Shown: piece after piece, positions 28,991 through 40,500 of the stretch
Layout of the letters: each line of letters opens with the position of its first letter
Numbering within the stretch: position 1 is the stretch's first letter
Source of the DNA: Symsagittifera roscoffensis
Lineage: Eukaryota; Xenacoelomorpha; Acoela; Convolutidae
Reading direction: 5' to 3'
NCBI RefSeq assembly: GCF_963678635.1
Contig: NC_087067.1
Location: forward strand, 53,064,233-53,128,232
Length of the DNA: 64,000 bases
The notes under the pieces: model-generated
Database searches by the model: none
Told to the model about the DNA's origin: nothing
The model's input: the letters and a program-made list of their open reading frames with translations, nothing else
Translations under genes and position numbers: made by a program

Positions 28991-30942
28991 TTTGGATGCT
29001 TTTATTGAATTTTTCGTATACTAATTAAAATTCCGTCAAAAATTTGTTCACGCAAAATTGTGATTTCTCGCGGTTTTGCTTGTGATTTCTGTTTAAGTTC
29101 AGTGCATTTCCATTGTTAAAAAGAAGGCAAACTCCATTGTCGAACAGCAAAAGTGTAAAGGTCGCGAAAAACGTGATCGACCTCTAATTTCGAAAATGTA
29201 ATTCCCAGCAAAATACTTATCAGTTATTTTTTCACTTTCCTTGCGTTCATTACTTTTTTCCAACTGTCAGTTGGCTATGTTTATGGCTAGAAATCTAAAC
29301 GTGAGAAGTTCAAACTACATTTATTTGAAGAAAAAGTGAAGTTGAGACTAGATTTAATTTGAATCAAAATTTGAAGCAATTCAGTTATTTAACACAGAAG
29401 TAGCGTTAATTATGAGGTAATATCAAGGAGTACAACGATCCATTTGTGAAAAAGTTATTTGAGAATTTTGCCAGATTTTTTACAATCAAGCTCAAGAAAG
29501 CTTAAGTTTTTTTGCCGTTTTAAATTATCTGAAATGTTTGCTACGAATAAAATTCGACAATTTCAAAATTCCGTCAAAAATATGGAAACAACTTTGGAAA
29601 AAATATTTTTTAGTTGATTATGTTATGTCAATGCGTAATTCTGAGAAAATAATTTTATTATTCGTAAAACACTTGTTTTTATCCATTTTACCGTGCCTTT
29701 TAAGGCTGAAGTTTGCAGCTATCAAAAATTAATGATCAAACAAATGCATCAAGTTGGCCTCTGTATGTAAAAACTGAAACAGAAGTTCATAACAAATTCA
29801 TATTTTTTCAGGTATTTAGTAAAAATAATTTGACTTTTTTGTGCATAACATTCTACCACCTGCAACCGCAAAATTTTTTCCTTATAGTTGACTAATTTTT
29901 TATTATCTATAAGTAAATTTTACCATCAAGGAAGCATTATTTTTCGAAATTTTGGCATTTGGGTGCTGATCAAAAAAATGGAAAATGCAGATAAGCTCTT
30001 TATTTGGGCAACAAATTTCCAACCTCGTTAATAAAATTGTAAGAACACTCAAAATTTTCTCCTTATTCTATGAATTCTCCCAGCAAAACACTGCAGGATA
30101 TTAGACTGATGACTTGATCATTACAGAAAAAGGCTTTTTGTACTTCAAAGTTCAAGATCTCTTTTTGATATCTGTTTTCGAGCATTTTGACAACCAATTT
30201 TTATGGGAACAAAAAATATTTGCTTTTTGGAAATCAGCCAGTTCTTCAATTTATCTTGCAAAACACGAGGCACAGGATCTTTTTTTCGCCCGGGTCGAGG
30301 TACAAGGCTTAAGGAAGATTTTGTAAGTCGAGCTGCATACCTTTGTTAGACCAATTTTCAAATCACTTCGCGAATCAAAGTCGGACCTTACAGTTTTTTC
30401 CTATGTCGAGCGTCCAGTCTTTTTAAAATCACGCCGCTTAAGTCTTTTCTCAAGTGGCGCACCAGTATTTCTTAGTCTTGCTCCCAAACGGTTTCAACAA
30501 AAAATCCTGATGAACCCGAGGACACTGAGATAAGAAGTTTTGGTAGTTGCGCACAGATACAAAAAACGGTAAATGCAGATAAACTCCGTATTTGGGCAAG
30601 AAATTTCTAATCTCGTTGAAAGAAATTGTAAAAAAAAATCAATAGCTTGTTCTATGCCTTGACCCAGAAAATTGTGCAGGAAAACTGACTGATTACTGGG
30701 TAAATACAGAAAAAACCTGTAAGTTGTTGCAGTGTCAAATTTGTAAAAGGTTATAGAATGAGCGGATACCCCTCTCCCAGGATAGACCAATTTAAACTCA
30801 GCCACCTTAGCGTTCAACTTAGCTTAAACTTGCTAAGCGCTGTGTTTAAAGGGCTCAATTCTTATTGGCTAAAATATTCACTCAAAGTCAAGTTAATTTC
30901 CTCCTTCTACAACTAAGTGAAGTGGCAAAAATGGCTATTGGA

Positions 30943-31360
30943 AGGTGGCGTCATTCATGCTTGAAGGACCGAATGCTTTAAATTTACTTTAGCTTATTCT
31001 CAGCCAATCAGAATTGAGTACTCAAAATCTCAATGTAAATCGTGATAATCTCAAGAACTTTTCAGTCTTGAAAACTCATCTGCTTATTATCTAATCGGTC
31101 AGTATTAACACTAATGGCCTGGATTTATTTTCTTTCTTTATGAACTTGAACTCATAAATTTTGATTTTTATCTGAATAGTATTGCGGTTGTAACCCGCAA
31201 TTTATAATATTTTTGATTATTTTCCACTGATTTAAAACATTTTTTGTTAATATTGACTTCGATTTTGTGAGAAAAGCATTTAGCCAATAGGAACGCTTAG
31301 CGATTTTGATTGGTTGAAACTTTTCAAGCATTCGGTCCTTCAAGCATGAGAACCCTCCCC
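30943..31360. mobile_element. MITE family H, copy 3 (418 bp, 8-bp TSD)
   Basis: Ends carry CATGCTTGAAGGACCGAATG and its inverse CATTCGGTCCTTCAAGCATG. The duplication CTATTGGA is at 30935-30942 and 31361-31368. Confidence 0.88.
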
Positions 31361-32674
31361 CTATTGGAACATCTTGGGGTTCAGTTTTCTTTTGTTCCGG
31401 CTTTCCAAAAACGCATGGAGCATATTTCTTATTTCATCTGTGCATTGATATCTTGAGCTTAAGTTTTGAAAGAGTTTTTTTTAAAATAAAATATAGGGGC
31501 TTGAAAACTGCAAACTTGGCCCATTTGGGACAATAAACGCGCTATATTTTTCGGTGCTATTAACGTGCATGCGGTGATTAAGTTTGGCATAAAAATCATT
31601 CTTAACAGATTTGAGGCAATCTATTTTATCTTTTTAATCCGTAACTAGGCGCTAAATGCATCGTTTATATTAACTGTTCTATATTATTTTCCACATATTA
31701 AAGTGCCAAGCTCGGGTACTTTGATAAAAGTGTAGTTTTTATGGAACAATTTGCTCACTTCAAGGATTTCAAAAAAACTTCCTTAAAACATCGAAGATTA
31801 ATCAGAAGACAAATGTCAAAGATAAATAGACATTGAATTATTAATGCTTTATCGTCGTTCATTGGATTCTTCAAACTTAAACAAATTGTCAGATTCCAAG
31901 TGGGCATCTTTGCCTCTGAATTTCTGTTATTATAGTCTCTAACGCATGTGAAAACGTGTCTGCTAAAATCAGAAGCGTGTGAGAACAGATCAAATTTAAA
32001 AAAATTTCAAAAAAAAATATTTATTTAGTTTTTAAAATCTTTTAAAATGGATGGTAGCGAAAATCAGTGAAAATCAGTCTGTTAACAAATGTTAGTTCTG
32101 AAGTCATAAGTTGACTTCGAAAACTCTACACCGAGAAAAGTTATTCGGATCTATTTAACTACTTTCGCCCCTGCTCTCAAATTATTCAACGGTGCCGAAA
32201 ATTATTTTGTATCTGCTGAATCACTGGCAGGCAAGAGTTTACATTGGCGGAAGACAAATTTGCCCAATTTAATTGTTGCCTCATGTAAATACAACAAAAA
32301 TTCCGCAAACACGGCGTCACAAAATAGTATTCACTGGAAAATGCTAACGATTCACAAAAGGAATTCAGATTTTGAAATATTATTTCATCAATTTTCGGCC
32401 TTGTTGAAACCCCGAATTAAGTTAATAAAAACACCTAGTTGAGTAGACTGTGGATAATGTTCTGTTATGACTTGAAAATATTTTCATTCTAGTTGTCTAA
32501 TTTCGTTTTTATACTGTGAACGTTAACGAATACTTTATTTCTGATTAGAGCAGAGCGTGAACAAAGCTTATGCAGTGTCAGAAAGAAGCGATGATCTGAA
32601 ACTAAGATAAAGTTAGCGCAGCAATGAGACACATTTCTGCTCCCTTCACATCCCGACCCCCCTTTTTGCAACAG

Positions 32675-32866
32675 GGACATGGGTGCCACGGGGGGTCATC
32701 GGTGGATAGTTGCAGTAGGGCGGCTGCCTGCATTGGCTGTGAGAGTGGCTGCATGTGCTTCGACTGTTTCAGCCAGAGACGACCAAGGACAGCAGTCAGG
32801 TCTTGCTCGGATGTTCCGACCTCGTGTGCAGCACCATGCGGCCCAGCTGGTGCAAATAGATCCTGC
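32675..32866 (+). CDS. Candidate 5' exon of the disordered-protein gene
   Basis: A strong acceptor (CCCCCCTTTTTGCAACAG) ends at 32674, and TGC/GTGAGA at 32867 is a good donor. The segment is GC-rich. Two frames are open. One starts ATG at 32679 (MGATGGHRWIVAVGRLPALA) and ends in phase 2 at the donor, matching an acceptor at 33144. The other is Cys-rich (ACIGCESGCMCFDCF) and needs a different donor. I slightly prefer the first because donor and acceptor phases agree. The Cys-rich frame echoes the cysteines of the next exon, so the choice is open. Confidence 0.5.
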
Positions 32867-33144
32867 GTGAGAAGCTGCGGAGATCACGCTTTCCCAAACT
32901 CAGGCTAGAGCCAAGTGACTATTTATTTTGAAAATCTATATATTTTTGCCTAGATGTGAAGAAAGCATAAAACGGGAAAAAAATTAAATCAAAACTGCAG
33001 ATTTTGTTGATGGATGCGCATCTCTTCTGATATCAGAAAATACTACATCATTATCAATATGAGCTTTTAAAAGCAAATTTTTTGAAATTTTTCTTATTTC
33101 TCATTGGAAAATTGGAAAAGAACGTTTTCAGAAGCGGTGTCCAG

Positions 33145-35344
33145 GTTCAAGCATGCATTAGACTTAATGGACAGAGAGAGGGCAAGGTGTCAATCATTCG
33201 CCACTCCCTGCCACCCTAACCACGTGACCACTGCAATCACAGCACCTCCTTATCATCTTCCACCCACCCTACTCGATCACTTGAGTCCCCTTGTGTGCGA
33301 CACATATCGACACACCCACTTACCATCTAGAATCACAGAACACAGTCATGCGACACCCTGTTACCAGCCATGTTTCAGCGGCAGATTCAGGAACTACACA
33401 GCCTCGAACCACTGCTTTGAAACACCCGCTAGAAGCAACAGTCCCGCTAGGACTAACTTCGTACCTGGATTGGGAACCCCTAGTTGCATATCGTGCAACT
33501 GCGGAACCATTTGTTGCAGATGTCCTTCTAACTTTGACGTCACTCAGACTCCGCAGAATCCCTGGAACAGGATGCTCGAAGATAGGAGAAAGAGCCAAAC
33601 TGATGCTCAAGTTGAAACCGAAGAGAAGGAAGAAGAACTGAAGAAATCTGCGTGGCCGAAGCCACCAGTTGACGAGGATCCAATGCCGATGCAGAAGGGA
33701 GGAAGAAAACCATCTTCTAAACTCCCCAGAAAGACTTCGACCAAAAGTTCTCGTGTTTCATCCTCCCGCAAATCATTGTCCTCGGGAGGAAGCAGCAAGC
33801 CAGGCTCAACACCCCGAAGCAGCCGTTCTATTTTCGCTAGTTCCAGAAAGAGTTCCTCTAGAAAGAGTGGTTCAAGCTCTGTTGCTAGCTCAGGGGGTAA
33901 GAAAAGTACAACTAGCAAGAAGTCACTAAGCTCTCCCAAGTCTGTATCGTCAAAAAAGAGCTCAGCAGGGTCCTCGAAGAAATCAGCAGGGTCCTCGAAG
34001 AGTTCCCCAAAACCAGGATCAAAAACCAATTCAACCAAAAAGTCCGATTCTTCTTCTGGTAAAAAGTCTTCTTGGAAGCCTCCGATGGAAGATGCAAGTG
34101 AAACTGAAGGAGAAATGACTGAAGAAACAACAATGGGAACTCCGACGGAATCAACAATGGAAACTACAATGGGGGATGGAGAAGGCACGGAGGAGAGTGG
34201 GAGGGGCAGGATAGATTACAGTGGGGACATCACTGAATCTAGGGAGCCCCTTTCCAGAGCATCTCCAGACAGCTACGAGATCCTCAAAGGAAGGAATCCG
34301 GAGGAGTACGATGATGAGTCAGAGTACACAATCGAGAGCACTGAAGAAGTGACTGAAGACGCTGACTTAATGGGGGGAGCTATCCAAGAAGAGGCAGAGG
34401 AAACTGACGAGCCAGATACCCCAAACGAGTCGGGCAACCTGGAATCTCAGGGAAGTTTTGGCAGCAGCACAGCCAAGAAAGTGAGGTTCAGTGCGAGAAT
34501 TGATACCAATTCGCCAGATGAAACTCCTGAAACTGATGACGACAACATCGGAGACTCAAATGAGTTTAACAATGAACCAAACAATGAGAGGCGAGAATTG
34601 GAGGGAGGCGAAGAAGCTGCACTTGCCGATGTTCCAACCAATGACAACGCATCGGCAGGGTCAATTTCAAGTTCTGTTTACGATTCGATTGAAATTGCAC
34701 TGCCACCGCCGAGAGTCGACGATCAGGCAGCGGGAGATATGACTGGGAACGGAAATGAACAAAATGCAGATCCATTCGATGACCTCGATGACGTTGATCT
34801 TAGTGATAGCGATGATCCAGAAGAGGTTCCCGAAGACCCCTTTGCACGACAAGACAGCGGAATGAACACATCGCCAACTAAAAGCAGTCAAGCCAGTTCC
34901 GAAGATGACGACCTTGAAGCTACTTATGACGTGGAAGAATTGGACAGCCCTAAGAAACGACTGTTCGATTTGGAGGAAGAGGAAGGCGAAGATGACAGCG
35001 GTGACATCGATGAAATCGGGGGTCCTCCGAGACAGAGCACTGGTTTTGGAATCAACGAGGATCCCACTTCAGAAGCTACTTCGGATCAAGACAGCATGAC
35101 AGCGGCCTCATCCATTCCATCGAACACTTCAAACACAATAGAAGCTACATCCAGTGCGAACCCTTCTGACACTGTGCCCAGTCATTTGCCGGCCAGTGAG
35201 TCTTTGAAATCCCGTAACGGAGTGGATCAGACAAGTTCTACTGCTTCGGCTACTGTCACCATCACACGCAGCTCGCCTCCGACAAGATCATCCCAATCTT
35301 CGCTCAAAAATCTTCTGAAACGACTAACTAAGGCTTCCAAATAA
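33145..35344 (+). CDS. Large exon of an unrecognised Cys/Ser/Lys/acidic-rich protein
   Basis: No family is recognised. The frame is open for more than 2.2 kb and ends TAA at 35342-35344; GC content is well above the flanks. If transcription starts locally, the first in-frame ATG is 33167. If 32679-32866 is spliced on through the acceptor at 33144 (TCCAG/G), the protein is about 795 residues. The N-terminal 130 residues of this exon are Cys/His/Pro-rich (SCISCNCGTICCRCPSNF). A Ser/Lys/Arg-rich tract follows (33720-34080), then long acidic Thr/Glu/Asp/Ser tracts (34080-35120), then a basic end, LKNLLKRLTKASK. KKVRFSARI at about 34475-34501 fits the (K/R)VxF docking motif for protein phosphatase 1. 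Most of the protein should be disordered. A nuclear, cytoskeletal or mineral-binding role would all be guesses. Confidence 0.75.
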
Positions 35345-37096
35345 TTCAATGCCTCGCTACAAAGATGTATTACATTTTGTTTTGGAAATTTATATGCTGA
35401 AATGAATTTTTAAACCGGTCATCCTATAAAAAAGCGGCTACACGAGCAAAAAAGAAAACCATAAGTTGCTGAAGGTTGGCGCAAACTTCACCTACAACGA
35501 ACCTTCGTTAACATTATCCCGATATTCAAAACAATTACAAAGTATAAAAGTCAGGCATATCTAGTTCACGATATTCATAGATACACTTCAATTTGAAAAA
35601 TCGATTTAAAATTTAGAATTGGATGGTTAAAAATATATAAATCTATTCTAGATTATGTGAGCGCAATTCCCTATTTAGTTAATTTGTGGTTTGTTTATAA
35701 TGAAGTTAACTGACCACAGTTTAAAGATTTTTTTAAGCCTCAATTGGAAGCTTGTTTCAACAAAAAAAAACAGTTCTAACAATTCTGAGACGTTTCACGC
35801 TTTTTGAGCTATCGCAAAGGATACTCGCTAATTATCTACAATGCTAGACTGGTTAATCAGGACAGACACGAGCCTAGAAATTAGAAATGTTGCAACATTT
35901 CAAAATACATTGAATTAAAGTTTTCAGGCTGACCATATTGATAACCCCCTTTCAAAGTTATTATAATGCCCTGTTTACACAAGCAATGCTTGTGTTCTAG
36001 TATGAACTATCTTTTTTTTCTGCCTAAAGCGCACATATTGTTGCGACGCACACATTGTTGCGATAAAATGTGTTCATTTAAACAGTGTTCATTTTGATCA
36101 ATAACTAGCTAATAAGTACAGCCAATGCTAAGGATTTTAATACAGACTATTATTGTTCCGACTTTCCTAACGAAAGTATTTGAATTTTTGTGCTCGGTCG
36201 GGGCAGTTCTTCTTTCTTCAGACGAAATTCGACTTTTTAGTTAGCCATTTTTGACGGGATTTTTTCATTATTTGACATCATTATTCAAAAAGTATTGTTG
36301 TCCTGATCTTTAATTTAGAAAGATATTTCACCTGTGATTTTTTTTAAGGCTATGGGGGTTTAAAAATTGCCATTTTGGCCGATTTGTGACAACTTACGCG
36401 CGATATATTTCGCGCTATTAAACGCGTAAGCGGATATTTAATCCGTCATAAAATAGTTCCAAATTGGTTGAAGGAAGCTTATTTGCCATAATTGATTTGT
36501 TACTAGGAGCGAAGTTCATCACTTTGTTCTTAATATAGCGTGTTGGGGTATGATTTCACTAAAAGTCTCAAATTTAAAAAATGTCATTTTTTTGTCACAT
36601 TTAATTTTTCATGTTTTTACTGCTCGATAGACTGCTCTATAAATTGAGGCATGTTAGTTGATAAACTTTTTTTTTTCATTTGGACTGGTACTGCTAATGG
36701 GTTATAATTGGCGTGCGTCACTTATAAAACTTTGTAGACTCGAAGTTTTTCTCATTCAGTTTTTCCAAGTAATGTTATCGGTCATATTTTGCTTGTGTAT
36801 GATTCAAAGTATAATAATCCTCTCGAGAAATTTTAGCACACCTGATTCTTTTTCGTTTTCTAAAAATCAATTTTTCGGACTATCGTGTAATCTCCGTTTT
36901 TTGTTGGTTTAGTTTAGTTTACTAAGCACAAGATTTTCGTGAAAATTCAACCAAAACCATTTTAGAAAACATTTTGATATTCTTACTTGTGGGGGAAAAA
37001 TGAGATGCAAAAATAGCGGTTTTTTGAAGGAGTGGAGATCCATGTCTGAATTTATTGCTATTTGCTGAACAAACTTTAGAAAAAAGAATTTGATTT
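35345..37096. other. Region after the disordered-protein gene
   Basis: The first few hundred bases are presumably 3' UTR; no clear AATAAA stands out. A family D repeat occupies 35965-36800. I see nothing else. Confidence 0.5.
35965..36800 (+). repeat. Dispersed repeat family D, copy 3 (no MITE, empty site)
   Basis: It runs from TTTACACAAGCAATGCTTGT to TTTTGCTTGTGTATG and is collinear with 16705-17765 apart from the MITE there. CGCGCTATTAAACGCGTAAG and CATAATTGATTTGTTACTAG are shared landmarks. Confidence 0.8.
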
Positions 37097-37573
37097 TGTT
37101 GCAGCGCAAATGTAACGAGTATAAATGCATATAAAATGAACCAAAATTAGAATGCTTATAGGGACAGCAGCCGAGCGTATACAGGGTGCGTTTCGGCGGG
37201 TTCGGCGCAGGTTCGATTCCCGCCTAGAGCATTTCCTTTCTAGAACTCAAATATGCTACGAACTTGATGGGACGCTCTGTAACCAGGTTCGATCCCCCCA
37301 AACCTCTTTTAACCGTCTTTTTGCTCTAATGCGGTTCAGCCTTGATTAAGGGTGACCGCCAAAAAGAGCAATTTGTCTCAAGGACAAATAGTGGGCCATT
37401 TAGCAGCTTGCTTTGAGTTATTCAAATGATTATGGCCGATGTTAACAAAGATAAAGTATGGTAAAAATATCGTTATGTTACGAAATTTCCGGAGTTGTTT
37501 TGCCGAGAAAATGCTCTTTAATTCAATTGTTTGAAAACCAATTTTTTACGCATTGTGGAGATTGAGGCGCACA
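37097..37573 (+). repeat. LTR of the plus-strand BEL/Pao fossil
   Basis: It starts TGTTGC, carries TATAAATGCATATAAAATG near the start and ends just before the primer-binding region. It is about 200 bp longer than the minus-copy LTR, partly owing to a tRNA-like stretch. Confidence 0.6.
37150..37375 (+). repeat. tRNA-like insert within the LTR, two B boxes
   Basis: AGGTTCGATTCCC (about 37210) and AGGTTCGATCCCCC (about 37290) are B-box matches; CAGCCGAGCG before the first resembles a tRNA D-arm. The acceptor stem does not pair well, so this is a tRNA pseudogene or SINE piece rather than a tRNA gene. Confidence 0.45.
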
Positions 37574-40500
37574 TTTGGCACCCCACCAGGGACCACGTTG
37601 ATAGTTTCCTTTCGAGAGTTTCTCGGCCAGTTTCTGGTCGACTCGACAGTTTCCTGGACAAGACCGTCTCTCGGAGAGTTTTCCCCGGACACAAGTTTAG
37701 TTTTGCGACACAAATAGTCGAGAGACTACCCCGTTGGTCTAGTGTCCAAATAGCCGAAAGTCACCACAGTGCTCAGTTGTCCGACAGTCATCATAGTGAG
37801 CAGTTAGTAGAATTGAAGAATTGACCGAATACGCCGAGGGCTCAGATGGCCAAAAATTGCCGAGTGCTCAGTCGGCCGAAAGTTGGCACCGTGTGCAGCT
37901 AACCGAATTGGCTGCAAGTCCTCCAAGTGGACGTTTGGCCGAAAAGTGTCTGATTGGATGAAAATCTGTTAAATTGTGCAGCTGGCCGACAAGACAAAAC
38001 TCCAGACAGGAACGAGGCCTTTTCAGGTATCCAGATCATCAGTTGGGGGATCAATTACAGACGTTTTGTGTGAGTTTGAAAAGTGATTCCTGGGCATTTC
38101 TTCTGCGGCTGACCAAAAATCTGACAACCCGAAACCGGTGACCACCCAATCTCCATAACTGTAAGACTAGTCTAATCTTTACCAACCATTCTTTGCAATA
38201 AAGTTAACGATGTGTTAATGTGTTATTATGTATCCCAACTCAAAGCAAGCTAGAAGTGGTAATTTTCTCGATACCACAAATTTTTGGATTTTTGTGAACG
38301 GATTGAAATTACAGAAAAACGGAACATAGACAAAGGTGCTAGCTCATTTTTTCGGATAAGTTTCGATGTCGCGCCCTCGAACCGTCATTTCTGTAGGAAA
38401 TTTTTGATAATCGCTACTTTTAGGTAAAGAAAATCACACAAAGAAAATAAATCAAAAATTTTTAAAACTACGACAAAAAATTCCCAAGTTCGCTTATTTA
38501 TCCGATTCCAACTTATGTTAAGCGGTCTGGGCGGGCAGTATTAGGCAAGTTAACTTGAGTTTTTTCATACTCAGGTTTCTTCCGCGTGTTTGTTGGAATT
38601 CCACCAATTTGCCTGAAACCCCACCTCGTTGGTTAACTAAAACTTAAGTTTCCCCCTCCAACACATCTGTTTACCCGCTCACGCAGTGACTCTGTTTTGT
38701 CGCAGTAGGGTTTAGTGGTCAGCTACGGTGATGATAAGAAGGTTAAATTGAAATTGTTAATCCTCAGGTTTCCTCCTCGTTATTGTTGGAGCTCAACCGA
38801 CCTACTTAATTCCCATCCCCATTGATGATTACCGCCGCGAATAAGGGCTCCTAGCGTATGGATGGTGTTCATACTCGGCGCCAGTTTTCTAGACCACGCG
38901 CTACGTAAACTATCCGCACCGTCTCAAAAGCGCGTGAAAGAGACTTGTTTCACAAAGCCCGGTTTAAGCTTTAACGCTTTAACAAACTATCCAATACTAT
39001 CTGCATCATGTTTTGTCGAATCGGAAAGATCTAGTTATTTGGCACGACGCCATAAATAACTCCATTAGTGAGCACCGCAGTAACAACAACCGTAGTTTGA
39101 GTACTGACCAACTTAAAACCTTCTTTTGAGATACAAAGAAAACATTACCGCTTTGTATACTGTCGCCGGAACTGTACGGACAATATAGAGAAAGAGTTGA
39201 AAATGACAGGTATTCTCGTTTTTAACATAGTTGAGGATTTTATCTCAAAGAGAAAGGGCAAAGACCAAATACTTATCGAAAAGTATAAAGAGCTGCCCCA
39301 GCCCACTTACCTTGAGTTGAGGACCCTGTTGTTACTTAGACGATACAGTGCTGACTTAAGTACACTGAAAACTAAGAAGAAGCGGATCCGTTTGTCGCCT
39401 AAAAATCGTAGGGCGATTTACAATAGACTTAAAGCTTTAAAGTTACTCACTTAAAAATTATTGACGTATTAAAGTTTTTGATGGATTTACTCGACTGAAA
39501 ATAAAGTATTTTATGAGAGTAGTCTATTTCCGAAATTATTAAGCATGGAATTTAAATTTCAGAAGAAAATAAGAAGTTGTTTGAGAAACGTAGCAATCTC
39601 GAAAACGAACTTTGTAAATGCCACGAAAATATTTTGGAATACAAAGAGAGTCAAAGTCGTTGCTAAAAATTGATACCTGCATTGAAAAATGTAGTAACTA
39701 TTCAGAACAAGCGGTCGAGGTAAATAATGAGTTGATTGACATGGCTGCAAAAAGTGCCAACCCCGATGAATTGATAACGGCACAGGATATGTGGCTTCAT
39801 AAATTGACGCAAAGCAACGATAAAGTATTGCAGGAAGCTATCATACATAAAAACAAGTTTTGAGGCAGTAACAGGACCGGATAACATAAATAGCAGCTCA
39901 AAACTTTCTCAACATTCCGAAAAAAGTGAAAAACCACGGTCGCATAAAACAGATACCCGCTCTAAATTGTCACATCGAAGTAGCCAACATCAGCAATCGG
40001 GTTCTCAGAAGTCTATTCATACTGCCGCTCCGTCGAACACACCTTCTGAGAAAAAGCGCGATTTAATGATTTCAAAGAAACAACAAGAGGAGCTTGAGAG
40101 GCAAGCAAAAGTGTCATTAAGACTGAAAGAGCAGCAAAACAAGATGAAACAATTTTTTTTGAGAACAGCAAAGCAGTTTAGAGTTGGAAGAATTGGCTGA
40201 AGAACACAGGAAAAAACTGGGTTGAAAGGGCTTGAGTTAGAAGATGAGTTGTCGGAAATCAGCGAGAATGCTGAGGAAAGTGGTTTAACTCGAATCACTC
40301 CGCAACTAACAATAGACGAAAATTATTGTACGCCACAATAGATGAAAATTATTGTTTTTCGCAACGCAAAATTGGCGCACGTAGGCGAATCCCGTGCGCC
40401 GAATATATGGCGAGTGTACTGATGAACTACCACATCGGAAGTGGTATCCTCCCGCCAGAAAAAAAACGAGCGAAATTTGATCGCGGCAAGCACTCCTACC

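Larger units (their letters stand above)
27190..32674. other. Intergenic region between the secreted-protein and disordered-protein genes
   Basis: No convincing exon is seen. It holds the 3' UTR of the upstream gene, a family C MITE fragment (about 27590-27730), GTCGAAAC-type repeats (28260-28610), a family D fragment (28728-28905), a tRNA-like SINE (28917-28990), a family F copy (29105-29225), an isolated satellite-element end (about 30289) and a family H MITE (30943-31360). The rest is featureless AT-rich sequence. Confidence 0.6.
37097..40322 (+). mobile_element. BEL/Pao LTR retroelement fossil, 5' part, plus strand
   Basis: Parts in order: one LTR (37097-37573, with a tRNA-like insert), a primer-binding region (about 37576-37594), a long leader holding a short basic reading frame (about 39197-39454), and the start of a gag-like region (about 39560-40320). 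It then stops; no pol is present in this orientation. It is identified by collinearity with the minus-strand copy at 40326-46321. It is broken, with multiple breaks, and looks older than its partner. With one LTR only, age cannot be estimated from LTR divergence. Confidence 0.75.

Noticed and set aside
33607-34188. 193-residue minus-strand open frame
   Set aside because: It is antisense to the Ser/Lys and acidic tracts of the plus-strand gene; such biased codons leave the opposite strand open.
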